Of a DNA stretch of 64,000 nt, positions 1-12,012 are shown piece by piece. The position numbers and the translations under genes are program-made. This DNA comes from Desulfothermus okinawensis JCM 13304. GTDB lineage: Bacteria > Desulfobacterota > Desulfovibrionia > Desulfovibrionales > Desulfothermaceae. How positions within the stretch are numbered: position 1 is the stretch's first letter; each line of letters opens with the position of its first letter. The stretch lies in contig BBBM01000002.1 of the NCBI GenBank assembly GCA_001311565.1, forward strand, positions 62,001-126,000, given 5' to 3'. A model generated the notes under the pieces. The model was not told the origin of the DNA and did no database searches. It saw only the letters and a program-made list of their open reading frames with translations.

Positions 1-629
1 CATATGAAATTGAGGACGTAGAGAGAGTGCCATTTTTTTTGTACAAGGATAGATGAACTAATAAAGAATGCCATAAAAAAAACAGACCAGAGATAAGTGT
101 TATGGACAGGGCAATTAAACAGGCTAAATGGGGGATTAAACTTGCCAGGAGCAGATTTTTCCCAACCATTTCCCTTTTTGGAGAGTATCAGAGGCAGGGT
201 GAAGATTTAGCTGCAACAGAAAATAAATTTACAAACGAGAAAAATTTAGTCCTTGGGGTGAATGCAAAATGGGAATTTTTTTGAATCTGGAAAAAAAGAT
301 TTTTGATGTCAGACGTGCAAAATTCAGACTAAAATCTTTAGAACAAAGAAAGAAGGGATTAGAAGACCAGATAGCTGTTCAGGTAAAAAAAGGCGTATGA
401 GGACCTCATGGTGGCAAAGGTAAACGTGGAAACTGCAAAGAAATCTCTTGTACAGGCAAAGGAGAATTTCAGGGTCACAACTGAAGGATACAAGGTCCAG
501 GTAAACACTTCTACGGATGTATTAGATGCCAGAACTTATCTTACCCAATCAGAGATGAATTACTACGGGGCACTTTATGGGTATCATATAGCACTTGCAG
601 CATTAAAAAGGGCTGTTGGGGAGTACTAG
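1..629 (+). CDS. TolC-family outer membrane efflux protein, 3' part
   Basis: This is the C-terminal portion of an outer-membrane efflux protein; the 5' part lies outside the window. Readable pieces contain the helical, Ala/Lys-rich coiled-coil pattern of the OEP family, including ARSRFFPTISLFGEY and the final segment with STDVLDARTYLTQSE, both typical of the second TolC repeat. The frame breaks at an A run near 75-82, at T and A runs near 276-297, and at an A run near 384. It is followed closely by an EmrA-like adaptor and an EmrB-like transporter, which supports a role as the outer-membrane channel of a tripartite pump. Family assignment is firm; the substrate is unknown. Confidence 0.85.
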
Positions 630-687
630 TATTTTACATGGTTTTTCATGAAATAGTTACTTGCTAAGATAATGGAGGACTTCTTTT

Positions 688-1907
688 ATGGAGAATAGAA
701 ACAATGATAGGGCAAAAAAAGGGAACAAAGATTATTATCCTGTTTGTGATTGTTTTTGGTATTATATTTTTTTTTCTATTGGTTTTTTTATCTAAAGAAT
801 TTTGTGAGTACAGATGATGCTTATGTATATGCAGATAGCAGTTATGTAAGCAGTAGAATACCAGGTACAATAGAGAAGGTATATGTAAAAAAATGACGAT
901 TATGTAAAACAAGGGGATTTACTGGTTCTACTTGATTCATCAATATACAAATTAAAGGTTGAGCAGCTAAAAAAAATAAACTAGAATCCATTAACTTTAA
1001 AATAAAAAGTACAGAGATCGATGTGGATATATTAAGACACAACCTTAAAAAAAATATAAACAAATCCCAAAATGATTTAAATCTGGCACTTGATGAAAAA
1101 AAGCAGGGTAAATTCAGAGATAAAATCTCTTATCGCACAGAAAAACAGCTTAAAACAGGATTTACATCTATCAGAACTGCAATATAAGAGATATAAAAAT
1201 TTATATAAAAATCATACTATATCCAAGGAAAAGTTCGATCAAGTTGAGACCATGTACAATAAACTGATTTATCAAATTAAGTCTATAACTCATAAGATAA
1301 ATTCTTTACAGGCAATATATAAGGAACTTGATGAAAAGATAAAGAATGCCCATATAGGAATATCTATTGCCAAAAAGAATGAATCAAAGATTTTGTCGGC
1401 CATAGAATCTTTAAATTCCCTTAAAAAAAGAGAGGGATTATTTAAGGGCAGCTTTAAATGAAGCCAGATTACAACTTAGCTATTGTAAAATTAAAGCTCC
1501 AATATCTGGTTATGTGGCTGGTTCAAAACTGCAGAGAGGAAATAGGGTGTTGCCAGGTCAGGTACTCATGGTGATTGTACCCTTAGATAAGGTATATGTT
1601 GAGGCGAATTTCAAGGAGACACAACTTGCAAACGTACGTATTGGTCAAAGGGCAGAGATTGAAGCTGATATGTATCCAGATGTAGTTTTTCGTGGTCATG
1701 TTGTGGGAATTCGGGCAGGAACAGGCCAGGTGTTTTCCCTCCTTCCACCGGAAAATGCGTCTGGAAACTGGATTAAAGTGGTCCAAAGGATTCCAGTAAA
1801 AATTGAATTAGATGACTATGACTATAAAAAAAATGCCCTTAAGACTGGGTTCCTCACTGGTGGTAAAGGTGGATATTAGAGATAAGTCTGGAAAGACCCT
1901 TAAATAA
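688..1907 (+). CDS. EmrA/HlyD-family membrane fusion protein
   Basis: Periplasmic adaptor linking an inner-membrane MFS pump to TolC. The start ATG at 688 has a GGAGG about 9 bases upstream. A short cytoplasmic tail is followed by one Phe-rich membrane segment, then VSTDDAYVYADSSYVS, the biotinyl-lipoyl half typical of EmrA. A long coiled coil covers the middle, and APISGYV marks the return lipoyl half. The C-terminal beta-barrel ends at TAA 1905-1907. The frame must be repaired at A runs near 714, 889, 1097, 1430 and 1825, plus at least one ambiguous run near 960. With those repairs the length is about 400 residues, normal for the family. It sits 13 bases before the emrB-like gene, so they are almost certainly co-transcribed. 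Confidence 0.88.
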
Positions 1908-1920
1908 AAGAGGTGTTGTT

Positions 1921-3468
1921 GTGGAAAAAGTACAAGAACACATCACTCCAAATGTGAACAAGTGGATTATCGCACTAACTGTAATCCTGCCTACTTTTAT
2001 AGAGATAATGGACACAAGTGTTGTAAACGTGTCCCTTCCACACATACAGGGGGGGTTAAATGCCGGTTTAGACGAATCCACATGGGTGCTCACTTCATAT
2101 CTAGTATCCAATGCAGTAATAATTCCCATTACTGGTTTTTTTGTCCAATTTATTTGGCCGAAAACGATATTTAATTGGTTCCATAATACTTTTTACCTTT
2201 GCTTCAATACTTTGCGGAAGTGCACCCACATTGGAGGTTCTGGTGCTTGCACGGATACTTCAGGGGATTGGCGGAGGAGCCTTCAACCCATCTCCCAGGC
2301 AATCTTGCTAGAGTCTTTCCCAAAGAAAGAACACGGGATGGCAATGGCAATATTTGGAATGGGGGTGGTGTTAGCCCCTACAATAGGGCCTGTAGTTGGC
2401 GGATGGATAACAGACAATCTTTCTTGGAGGTGGGTTTTTTTATATCAATCTTCCAATAGGTATCCTGTCTGTATTTATGACGATTCTGTTTATCTTTGAT
2501 CCACCCTATATAAAACAGAGGAAAAATGGTAGAGTTAACTATTTTTCTTTAATGCTTCTATTCCTATGGGTTGGTTGTCTCCAAGTAGTCCTGGATAAAG
2601 GTCAGAGGGAGGATTGGTTTCACTCCAATTTTATTATTACCCTCAGTATAATTTCTGTAATTTGCTTTCTCATATATATTGTTCGAGAGATATATGCTAA
2701 TGATCCCATTTTAGATATCTCTGTGTTTAAGGACAAGGTGTTTGTTGCTGGAAATTTTATATTGTTTACAGGATTTATGGGTTTTTTTGGAAGTATAGTG
2801 TTGCTCCCATTATTTTTGCAAAATTTAATGAATTACACAGCAATGTGGGCTGGTTTGGTCCTGGGACCCAGTGGAATTGCAACAATGATTGTTATGTTTA
2901 TTGTGGGTCGTTTATTAAATAGAGGGGTCCTGCATATATTTTACTTATGCTGGGCCTTTCCCTAATCGCCTTTTCAGTGATCATGATGGGAAGATTTACT
3001 TTAAACGCTGGATTTTGGCAGCTTTGTTGGCCCAGGGTCATCCAGGCATGTGGAATGGGTCTGTTTTTTTGTGCCCCTTACTGCTGCAACATATGTAAAT
3101 ATCCCTAAAGAAAAGATTGGAAATGCCTCCAGTATCTTTAATCTTTTGAGAAACTTAGGAGGAAGTTTTGGAACAGCCATTGCCACTACATACCTTGCCA
3201 GAAGTGAACAGTTTAATCAAACAATGCTTGTAAAAAAATGTTGTTCCATATAGACAAGAGTTTTTGTCCATGTGGAATAAGGTAGTTGGTTTTTTTGCAC
3301 TATCCTGTGTTGTTTCCAATCCCTGATTCAAAACCCCTTGCTTTAATTTATATGGAGGTAAGGAGACAGACAGGGATGTTGGCGTTTAATGACAGCTTTA
3401 TTTTTCTTGGAACAATAACTATGTTTTTGGTTCCCCTTGCTTTAATCCTCAGGGTAAAGCAAAAATAG
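1921..3468 (+). CDS. EmrB-type MFS drug efflux transporter (DHA2 family, 14 TM)
   Basis: Inner-membrane proton-driven pump of the DHA2 family. It starts at GTG 1921 with an AGAGGTG Shine-Dalgarno. The N-terminus carries the signature IMDTSVVNVSLPHI of EmrB TM1, followed by LDESTWVLTSYLVSNA. Later, GPVVGGWITDNLSWRW is the conserved motif C region, and LLAFND-type sequence appears near the C-terminus. Length after repair is about 515 residues, as expected. Frame breaks are at T runs near 2147, 2427, 3064 and 3290, a G run near 2930 and an A run near 3233. Together with the two upstream genes it forms a complete TolC-EmrA-EmrB pump; the transported compound cannot be told from sequence. Confidence 0.9.
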
Positions 3469-3507
3469 ATAATAGAAAAAAAGATGGTGGTAGTCTAGGG
3501 TTTATCT

Positions 3508-3745
3508 ATGCTTACAATTAGATGTGCAAAGTGCAAGAAAAAAATTATGGAAATATAAAAAAATAGGAAAAGGGGAGGTGCTTAGGTGTCATAAGGACAG
3601 AATAACCAAGTCCTTTGGATGGGAAGAATCCCATGGTAAGATCTTTTGTCCAAGGTGTAAGACTCCAATTGGTATTGATAAAGGTACGTTTTATAAAATG
3701 ATAGGAAAAAATTTTGTATATAATGGTACAAAGGATAATTCTTGA
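3508..3745 (+). CDS. Small zinc-ribbon protein of unknown function
   Basis: A protein of about 78 residues starting at ATG 3508 (MLTIRCAKCKKKLWKY). It carries two Cys pairs, CAKC near the N-terminus and CPRC about 45 residues later, giving a likely four-cysteine zinc ribbon. The basic stretch between them and the C-terminal GTFYKMIGKNFVYNG have no assignment that I recognise. The frame breaks once, at the A run 3538-3544. It lies about 40 bases after the efflux pump and before tRNA-Ser, so it could be the last gene of that operon or independent. Function not known; a nucleic-acid-binding or Com-like translational role is only a guess. Confidence 0.65.
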
Positions 3746-3803
3746 AATCCAATAAAAAAAGACTTGAAATTTTTACGCTATATTATTATATAAATTTTTC
3801 CAC

Positions 3804-3891
3804 GGAGAGGTGGCCGAGCGGTCGAAGGCGGTAGTCTTGAAAACTACTGAGGGTTTACAGCCCTCCGGGGGTTCGAATCCCTCCCTCTCCG
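3804..3891 (+). tRNA. tRNA-Ser (anticodon UGA)
   Basis: Class II tRNA. Acceptor arms GGAGAGG (3804-3810) and CCTCTCC (3884-3890) pair perfectly. The D-arm GGCCGAGCGGTCGAAGGC is typical of serine tRNAs. The anticodon stem GTAGT/ACTAC encloses the loop CTTGAAA with TGA at 3838-3840. A long variable arm with paired GAGGG/CCCTC follows, then the T-arm with GGTTCGAATCC. CCA is not encoded. Confidence 0.97.
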
Positions 3892-3978
3892 TAAGATCCC
3901 TTCCAGTTAATCCAGCCCATTGTTTTGCTAAAATAAAAGATATCTGTTAGTTTTTCGCAAGAATCCAGGAGGAGTTTT

Positions 3979-4463
3979 ATGGTAGATGTAGCAATTTTTA
4001 TTGGGAGTATATCAGATAAGGAGAAGATGTTTCCCTGTATAGAGGTTTTGGAAAAATTGGGGATTAGCTATAAATTCCACATAACATCTGCCCACAGGAC
4101 CCCCAATAGGACAGAAAATTTAATCAAGGACTTAGAAGAAAAGGGGTGTAAGGTATTTATTTGTGCTGCTGGACTGGCGGCCCATCTTGCTGGGGCAGTT
4201 GCCGCAAGGACCACAAGGCCTGTTATTGGAGTGCCTATAAATGCGTCTTCTTTAGGTGGAATAGATGCGCTACTTTCCACTGTACAAATGCCCCCTGGAT
4301 ATCCCGTTGCCACTGTTGCCCTTGATAGGGTTGGGGCACAAAACGCTGCCTACTTAGCAGCCCAGATACTTGCAGTATCTGATTTTCAATTGGAAAAAAA
4401 GATTAAAGGAAATAAGAGAAGAGATGGCTCGTTTTGTGGAGGAATCTGATAAAAAAATTATAA
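3979..4463 (+). CDS. purE: PurE-type N5-carboxyaminoimidazole ribonucleotide mutase
   Basis: Purine biosynthesis enzyme converting N5-CAIR to CAIR. The start ATG 3979 follows AGGAGG. The family motifs are clear: IGSISDKEKM near the N-terminus (nucleotide pocket), SAHRTP (catalytic loop), AAGLAAHLAGAVAA, and GVPINASSLGGIDALLS followed by VQMPPGYPVATVA. The frame breaks at the A run 4397-4403; repaired, it continues KEIREEMARFVEESDKK. If the next A run (4451-4457) is also one too long, the protein stops at 4461-4463 with a normal 161 residues; if not, it runs to 4525. Purine enzymes are not clustered nearby. Confidence 0.92.
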
Positions 4464-4583
4464 GTTATTTCAATGTATTAGATAAAAAAAATAAAAAAAT
4501 TTTGCTTTCTGCTCTTTACAACTAAAAAAATCGGCTTTATATATAGAGGCGAACTTTGTGTAACAGGTTTATGTGTCAATTTG

Positions 4584-4610
4584 TTAGCACTCATAAAAGA
4601 TGAGTGCTAA
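4584..4610 (+). promoter_or_regulatory. CIRCE operator (HrcA binding site)
   Basis: A perfect inverted repeat, TTAGCACTC (4584-4592), nine-base spacer, GAGTGCTAA (4602-4610). This is the CIRCE consensus bound by the HrcA repressor. It lies about 50 bases before the groES start, so groES-groEL is expected to be HrcA-repressed. hrcA itself is not in the window. Confidence 0.97.
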
Positions 4611-4660
4611 CAATTAATTGGGATAGTTAGAAACAACAAAATAAAACGGAGGTGGAGGCT

Positions 4661-4951
4661 ATGAAGTTAAAACCATTGCATGATCGTGTTTTGGTAAAGC
4701 GTTTAGAAGAAGAGGAAAAGACCAAGGGTGGAATCATCATTCCTGACACTGCAAAGGAAAAACCAATAAAGGGTGAGATCATTGCTGTTGGTCCTGGAAG
4801 GCTTACTGATGACGGGAAGAGGATTGAGATGTCTGTAAAGGTTGGGGACAAGGTAATGTTCAGCAAATATGCAGGGACAGAGGTAAAGATTGAAGGTGAA
4901 GAATATCTCATTATGAGAGAAGACGATATTGTTGCCATTATTGAAAATTAA
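4661..4951 (+). CDS. groES: Co-chaperonin GroES
   Basis: The 96-residue lid of the GroEL folding chamber. It starts at ATG 4661 behind GGAGGTGGAGG; an in-frame GTG at 4652 lies inside that ribosome-binding region and is less likely. The sequence begins [14 protein letters not shown] and has the mobile-loop motif [16 protein letters not shown] and [18 protein letters not shown]. It is uninterrupted, one of few such genes here. It lies 22 bases before groEL under the shared CIRCE element. Confidence 0.98.
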   Translation: MKLKPLHDRVLVKRLEEEEKTKGGIIIPDTAKEKPIKGEIIAVGPGRLTDDGKRIEMSVKVGDKVMFSKYAGTEVKIEGEEYLIMREDDIVAIIEN

Positions 4952-4958
4952 TTTTTAA

Positions 4959-6606
<1,648 letters not shown>

Positions 6607-6630
6607 TAGATATGGATTTTAGAGGAGTTA

Positions 6631-6664
6631 AAAAGGCTGGTCTTTTAAGACCAGCCTTTTTTTT
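6631..6664 (+). terminator. Intrinsic terminator of groES-groEL
   Basis: The self-complementary stem AAGGCTGGTCTT / AAGACCAGCCTT is followed by a T8 tract, 25 bases after the groEL stop. Stem strength and U-tract make it a textbook Rho-independent terminator. Confidence 0.95.
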
Positions 6665-6682
6665 GTTTTATGGGAGGGATAT

Positions 6683-7031
6683 ATGATGATTATCCAGGAA
6701 TATAGATTTGGATATATGAAAATTTCAGGTAAGGGTTATACAACAGATTTGAAAATAATTGGGGATAAGGTCATATCCAATTGGTGGAGGAAGCAGGGAC
6801 ACAGGGTTTTTAAAGGGGATGTAGAGGATTTGATAAAAGAGGGTGTTGAAGTTATTATTATTGGACAGGGAGATCCTGGTATGATGAGGGTAGATACATC
6901 CCTTAAAAATTATTTGAAAAAAACATAAAATTAAACTTATAGAAAAACCAACAAAAGAAGCCATTTTTGAGTTTAATAGGCTATATGATAACGGTATAAA
7001 AATTGGAGCGGGATTTCATTTGACCTGTTAA
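6683..7031 (+). CDS. Mth938-like domain protein (DUF498/NDUFAF3 family)
   Basis: A single-domain protein of about 115 residues starting at ATG 6683 behind GGGAGGG. It shows the family features EYRFGYMKISGKGYT, ISNWWRKQGHRV and VEVIIIGQGDPGMM, and after repair of the A run 6915-6921 ends with KIGAGFHLTC at TAA 7029-7031. Homologues include Mth938 and the mitochondrial assembly factor NDUFAF3; bacterial members have no firm biochemical role. It follows groEL after the terminator and lies 33 bases before cobU, possibly in the same transcript. Confidence 0.82.
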
Positions 7032-7064
7032 AATATTGTGTTGAGATTTAAAGGTGGAGAAAAT

Positions 7065-7593
7065 ATGAGCATGGAAACTATATTTATAATTGGTGGGTGT
7101 AAGAGTGGAAAAAGTAGTTTTGCTTTAAAATTAGCTGAAGAATATCGAAAAGTAAGAAAGATCTACGTGGCCACCTCTGTGGTAATGGATGATGAAATGA
7201 AAGATAGGGTTGAAAAGCACAAAAAGGAAAGGGGGCATGGATGGGAGACATTAGAATGCCCATACGACCTTCCCAGGGGTTTAAAGTCAATTCAGGATAA
7301 AAAAATCAGTTGTGCTTGTAGATTGCCTAACAATGTGGATAAACAATCTCCTATACAGGGGAGAGGAAAAAGAGGAGATAGAAAGAGATATTGAGGAGCT
7401 TATAAAGGTTATAAGGGAGAATGAGGGCATTTTCATCTTTGTGTCAAATGAAGTTGGGATGGGAATCGTGCCGGCAGATGGAGTTTCTCGTAAGTATAGA
7501 GATATTGTGGGGATACTTCACCAAAAAGTAGCTCAAATAGCAGATAAGGTATATTTTGTGACCTGCGGTATTCCAAATCTCATAAAAGGATAG
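7065..7593 (+). CDS. cobU: Adenosylcobinamide kinase / cobinamide-phosphate guanylyltransferase
   Basis: Bifunctional enzyme of cobalamin nucleotide-loop assembly. The start ATG 7065 follows GGTGGAG; ATG 7071 is also possible. The P-loop is IIGGCKSGKSSFA. KHKKERGHGWETLE provides the guanylylation histidine region, VDCLTMWINNLL is the CobU core, and VSNEVGMGIVPADGVSRKYRD is the hallmark C-terminal motif. The frame breaks at the A run 7300-7306. Length is about 175 residues. cobS begins five bases later, so the two form a salvage or late-assembly pair. No cobalamin riboswitch can be seen in the short upstream gap. Confidence 0.93.
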
Positions 7594-7597
7594 AAAT

Positions 7598-8314
7598 ATG
7601 CTAAAGAATTTTCTTGGATGTCTTGTGTTTTTAACCACCATCCCTATACCCAAATACTTAAAATTAGAGTTTTCCCCAGAGAAGATAAGGCCATATTTCC
7701 CAATGGTGGGTCTATTTATTGGTATTTTAGTGGGCCTATTTGATTTTTTCATGCAAAAAATTTTTCCAATTAGTACTGTGTCTTGGTTAGATGTGACATT
7801 GTTAATTGTTTTAACTGGTGGCCTCCATCTAGATGGTCTTGCAGATACTGCAGATGGAATATTTAGCCATAGACCCTTGGGGAAAAGTTAAAAATAATGA
7901 AGGATTCAAGGATAGGAGCAATGGGGGTATTGGCCATAATTATTTTTCTTGGAATTAAATATTTTGGTATTAGGGATATTGGAAGTAGCAGGTTCTTAAA
8001 GATATGTTTGATCCCAGCCTATTCACGGGTTTCTATGTTAATTGCAATGAGGTTTTTAGGTTACTGTAGGGAGATGGGAACAGCAAAGGGGTTCTTTGAA
8101 TCTCCAGTAAAACCAACAGAATTTGTTCCTTTTATTCCTATAATGTTGGCATCCATTTATTTGGGCAAGGGTTTTATCTTATTAAACAGTCTATTTTTTT
8201 ATTGTTACCTTTTTGTTGATTTGTTTTTACAAAAAGACCTTGGGTTGTATTACTGGGGACACCTTAGGTGGCATGTGTGAGGTTGTTGAATCTATTTTAT
8301 TTTTAATCTTGTAG
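7598..8314 (+). CDS. cobS: Adenosylcobinamide-GDP ribazoletransferase (cobalamin synthase)
   Basis: Integral membrane enzyme joining adenosylcobinamide-GDP to alpha-ribazole. The protein is hydrophobic throughout. Motifs are FLTTIPIP near the N-terminus, GGLHLDGLADTADGIF (metal-binding region), MKDSRIGAMGVLA, and after repair ITGDTLGGMCEVVE near the C-terminus. Breaks are a G run near 7880 (one base short) and the T run 8192-8198 (one long). Exact six-base T and A runs at 7744 and 7755 read correctly, so not all runs are affected. It overlaps neither neighbour; thpR starts 12 bases later. Confidence 0.92.
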
Positions 8315-8326
8315 GAGAGAATACCC

Positions 8327-8881
8327 ATGAGAATTTTTTTTGGGAATCCCTCTTCCCAATGAATACAAGAAAATTTTAACACAAATAAAAAAATAAGTGG
8401 TCAGATTCGCTGTATTCAAAAATTAAATGGACACAAGAGAAAAATTTTCACTTAACCTTATTTTTTTATTGGTGAAGTCCAGGACATAAAGGTGGAAGAA
8501 ATAAAAGATATAATAAAAACTAATTTGTCTCCATTTGTTTTCAAAGCAGGTGGTGGAGGATATTTCCCTAATATAAAAAGACCCAGAGTCATATGGGCTG
8601 GATGTGAAAAAGGGGGTAGGAAGTTGGTAGAACTCTTCCAAGATATCTCTACTTGTTTATCTTCAGTGGGAATTGTAGGAGATAGTAAACCATTTAGACC
8701 ACACCTCACCCTTGGGAGGATAAAATACGCACACTCCAGAGACAATTGGGTGGAGCTAATAAAATATTTAAACGACCTTAGCTGGCCAGAGACGAAAATT
8801 GATAGGTTTATTTTGTGGAAAAGTACACTTAAACCAACTGGTCCAATTTATACACCATTAAAGGAATTTTACTTGAAATAG
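8327..8881 (+). CDS. thpR: RNA 2',3'-cyclic phosphodiesterase (LigT/ThpR)
   Basis: 2H phosphoesterase family protein of about 184 residues. The two diagnostic motifs are both present: HLTL..IGEV (from about 8449) and HLTLGRIKY (from about 8703). The N-terminus MRIFLGIPLPNEYKK is typical once the T run 8332-8339 is shortened. Other breaks lie near 8428 (a short A run missing one base) and 8458-8466. The family cleaves or ligates RNA 2',3'-cyclic ends; its physiological role is not settled. It lies directly after cobS and is convergent with the next gene. Confidence 0.88.
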
Positions 8882-8888
8882 TCAAAAT

Positions 8889-9351
8889 CTACACATAATC
8901 TCCGCGGCTTAGCCTTGCCTTCTCAGATAAGGCCATTATCTTAAGTTCATTGACAATATCTGTGACTTCTTCCTTGGGATCAATTTCACCCTCATTTAAT
9001 TTATTTTCTATATGTGATAACTGGTCTAGAATTGAGTTCAGGGTATTTTCTGAATCCCTTAAATTGCCAGCAGAAAGATCCTGGGAATATTTTTCCCACT
9101 TATCCAAGCTAGATTCAATTTTATCCATAACTATACTTAAGCCTTGATTTTGTTTGAGTCTCAGGGCAGCCTCTAATTCCTGGAATTGGATTTTTCAGTT
9201 GAGATAGGGGTAGTGGGGATTTTTTTCTTGATCTTGGCTTATTTCTTTTTTTTAAGAATTCATCAAATTCATTTGGGGATTTTTTTTCCTTGTCTTGTCT
9301 GGTGCTTGCAGTAAATTTTTTTTCTATGTCACCTATCTTGATCTTTACCAT
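8889..9351 (-). CDS. Conserved-looking coiled-coil protein, function unknown
   Basis: A soluble, highly charged protein of about 150 residues. It begins MVKIKIGDIEKKFTAST, passes through a Lys/Gln-rich linker, and ends in a helical region with DSENTLNSILDQLSHIENK and a final ARLSRGDYV. Two or three homopolymer repairs near 9208-9250 join the halves; the frame of the C-terminal part (8889-9190) is unambiguous. I recognise no family. Amphipathic helices suggest a coiled coil or partner-binding protein. It is convergent with thpR and divergent from tsaC. Confidence 0.55.
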
Positions 9352-9512
9352 CTCATCTCCTTTTGCAAAGGAAAATAGTTATTATTAACAGGGAAATCCT
9401 TTCCCTATCTTATTTATTTGATTTTAAAAAGCAAGAACTTTGCCATAAATTTAGTTAACCCAAGTTTTGACAAATTTGGGGAGAGAGTAAAAAAACACTA
9501 GGAGGCGATAAA

Positions 9513-10125
9513 TTGGTAAAAATAGACCATGCAGTTGATCTCATAAAAAAAAGGTGGGGTAATTATTTTTCCAACTGAGACCCTATATGGCATTGGAGGA
9601 AATTCTCTGGATAAAAGAGCAGTTAAAAAGATATTTGAGATAAAAAAAAGACCCTTAAGTAAGGTCCTCCCTGTAATTATAGGCAATATTTCACAAATAG
9701 ACTTCCTGGTTGAATCATTTGAGTATGTTCCAATGGATTTAATCTTAGACCATTTTTGGCCAGGGCCCCTATCAATTCTTTTCCCTGGAAAAAAAGATCT
9801 CCCAAAAGGTATTTTAAGTGGAAAAGGATATGTGTGCGTCCGCCTAACCTCCCATCCCATTGCAAGGAAATTGTGTGTAAAATCTGGTTTTCCTTTATTT
9901 GCAACCAGTGCAAATAGATCTGGCATGCCAAGTCCAAAGTCATTTGAGGAAATTGATGCAGATGTATTAGGTATGGTTGATATGGCCCTTAATTTAGGGC
10001 CAAGACCTTCAGGGGTCAATCCTTCTACAATAGTAAAGTTTGTTGAAAAGAATATAGTGGAAATATTAAGACATGGAGAAATATCCTGTGAAGACTTAAG
10101 AAGGGTAGGACTATATGTAAAATAA
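9513..10125 (+). CDS. tsaC: L-threonylcarbamoyladenylate synthase (Sua5/YrdC/TsaC)
   Basis: Makes threonylcarbamoyl-AMP for the t6A modification of tRNAs reading ANN codons. The likely start is TTG 9513, seven bases after AGGAGGC. Family motifs: IIFPTETLYGIGG, KKRPLSKVLPVII, DHFWPGPLSILFP, VCVRLTSHPIA, FPLFATSANRSGMPSP and GPRPSGVNPSTIV. The frame breaks once at the A run 9545-9552. Length is about 203 residues, the short YrdC form without the Sua5 extension. A hairpin follows between this gene and the convergent permease. Confidence 0.93.
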
Positions 10126-10130
10126 AAAAA

Positions 10131-10148
10131 GGGAGGAAAAATCCTCCC
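10131..10148 (+). terminator. Hairpin between convergent tsaC and permease genes
   Basis: GGGAGGA / TCCTCCC with an AAAA loop, preceded by an A7 run and followed by TTAAAATTG. The symmetrical placement between two converging genes suggests a bidirectional terminator, strongest for the minus-strand permease where the A run becomes a U-tract. Confidence 0.7.
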
Positions 10149-10180
10149 TTAAAATTGTATCATAAATTTCACAAACATAA

Positions 10181-11912
10181 TTATCCTGGACGTACAATAA
10201 GTAGCCATGCTTCTGATACAGCAATAGTCATGATCATGTAGGGAAAAGCTACTTTCATAAATTCCATAAAAGTGGTCCTATATCCCTTTGATTCAGCAAT
10301 ACCAATTGTAACAACATTTGCAGATGCACCTATTATAGTGCCATTTCCTCCGAAACATGCACCCAGGCAAGTGCCCACCAAAGGGTATTATGAGCCTCTG
10401 GAATAACATGGGAGAGATAACCTACAATTGGTAACATGGTGGCTGTAAAAGGTATGTTGTCTATAAAGGCAGACATTATAGCTGCTACCCATAGGATAAA
10501 GGTGCATGCTGCCACAAAGTTACCCTTTGAGAGTTTTAAGATCCAATCAGCAACAAGGTCCAAAAGTCCCGTTGATTCAACAGCGGAAACTAACATAAAG
10601 AGAAAAATAAAGAACATAAGTGTTGGCCATTCAATATCCTTTTCAATAAGTTCCATTAGGTCAATTTTGTCCATGAGTACAGCTATTGTGACCAGAACAG
10701 CTGCACCAAATAGGGCAGCAATTGAAACTTCCATGTGCCAAATAGATTCAGTCAAAAATAGGAAGATTACAAATGCAAGTACGCCTCCCCCATATGCAAG
10801 TAACTTAGAGTCAGTTATTTTGTATTTTTCCTTTAATTCCAAAATATAATCATCTACATTTTCTACCTTTGCCTTGGCAAATTCCTTGCCCCATATAAGT
10901 TTAGTGTAGACCACAAGTATGATCATACACACCAGACATATTGGGGCCAGGGCCTCTACAAATTTTACAAAGCTTAAGCCTGCATAGGATCCAATCAATA
11001 TGTTGGGTGGGTCACCAATTAGCGTTGCAGTACCACCTATGTTGGATGCCATAACCAAAGGAATTAAAAGGTGAAGGGGATTAATATTTAGGGCCACACA
11101 TATTTCAACAGCCACACCAGTTAGAAGTAGCATTGTTGTTACATTGTCTAAAAAAAGCAGAAGTAAACGCTGTAAAGAACATAAGGATTATTGACAACAA
11201 AAAGAAATTTCCCTTTGCAAGACTATAAGATTTATACGCACACCACTGGAAAATACCGGTGTTTTTCAGTACTCCAATTATTATCATCATTCCCATAAGG
11301 AGGAAAATAACATTCATGTCAATTGATGCAATAGCTGCCTCATAGCTCAAGATGTGGTACTGTGGATTAAAAGTCCCTATTGTATAAGATAAAATGAGCA
11401 TGGTAGCTGCACCTAACATAGCAGCAATGGTCCTGTGGAGAAGTTCAAAACCAATGATTACATATACCAGAAAAAAAATACACCAGTTGAAACCCAGAAG
11501 GCTGGACCCAATACCCTTTTTAAGATAATATCTCCACTGAAATATATATTCTTATCCTTCATTGCCAGGGTCTTAGGGTCTAATTTTAATACTTCAGTTT
11601 TGTAACTTGCCTTAAATATCTCTAGTTTTATATGAAGAGACTTTAGTTCCTCTTTTGAGATGAAAAATCTTGATAAGAATTTTCCATTTTCAGCTGTTTC
11701 AAGCTCATCCACTTGTTTTTCCCCAAAAAAATACCTTTACCTCTGCCTCGCCAACTGGTTCGCCGTGGGTATTTTTTATAATACCAGCGAGGTTAACGTA
11801 GATTGCATCTTTGTGTGGTCTTTTGGGTGGGGTAACGTTTCCATGGCTGGCCAGGGCCAGGGAAGAAGAAAATAGTAGTAATAACAGAATATAAACTAGC
11901 CTTTTTTTTCAT
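10181..11912 (-). CDS. NhaD/ArsB-type (SLC13-like) ion permease with N-terminal periplasmic domain
   Basis: A membrane transporter of about 575 residues. It starts at ATG 11912 behind GGAGGAAC. An N-terminal signal peptide (LVYILLLLLFSSSLALA) precedes a beta-rich segment of about 90 residues with NTHGEPVGEAEVKVFF, then a permease domain. Permease signatures include IASNIGGTATLIGDPPN-like sequence (about 11000-11060), ESTGLLDLVADWIL, FIDNIPFTATMLPIVG, and after repair LGACFGGNGTIIGASANVV. This pattern matches the ArsB/NhaD and citrate-transporter clan. Breaks lie near 11901, 11733, 11466, 11145 and 10370. Na+/H+ exchange is likely by family; the real substrate is unproven. Confidence 0.85.
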
Positions 11913-12012
11913 GAGTTCCTCCTATTTAGTTGGAAGATTTATAAGCGCTTGTTCATATTGTTGATTTTGGATTATGTCAAGAAAATGTTGTACAAATATT
12001 TTTTTTAATGCA

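Noticed and set aside
3901-3978. Possible mobile-element attachment site at the 3' end of tRNA-Ser
   Set aside because: No integrase gene is nearby and I see no repeated copy of the tRNA 3' end in the window.
9121-9351. Possible anti-sigma factor FlgM for the minus-strand unknown gene
   Set aside because: Size and charge are vaguely similar, but the conserved FlgM C-terminal helices are not recognisable and no flagellar genes are nearby.
10436-10849. Long plus-strand open frame opposite the NhaD/ArsB-type permease
   Set aside because: Low-complexity shadow frame with no ribosome site; the minus strand carries clear permease motifs over the same interval.
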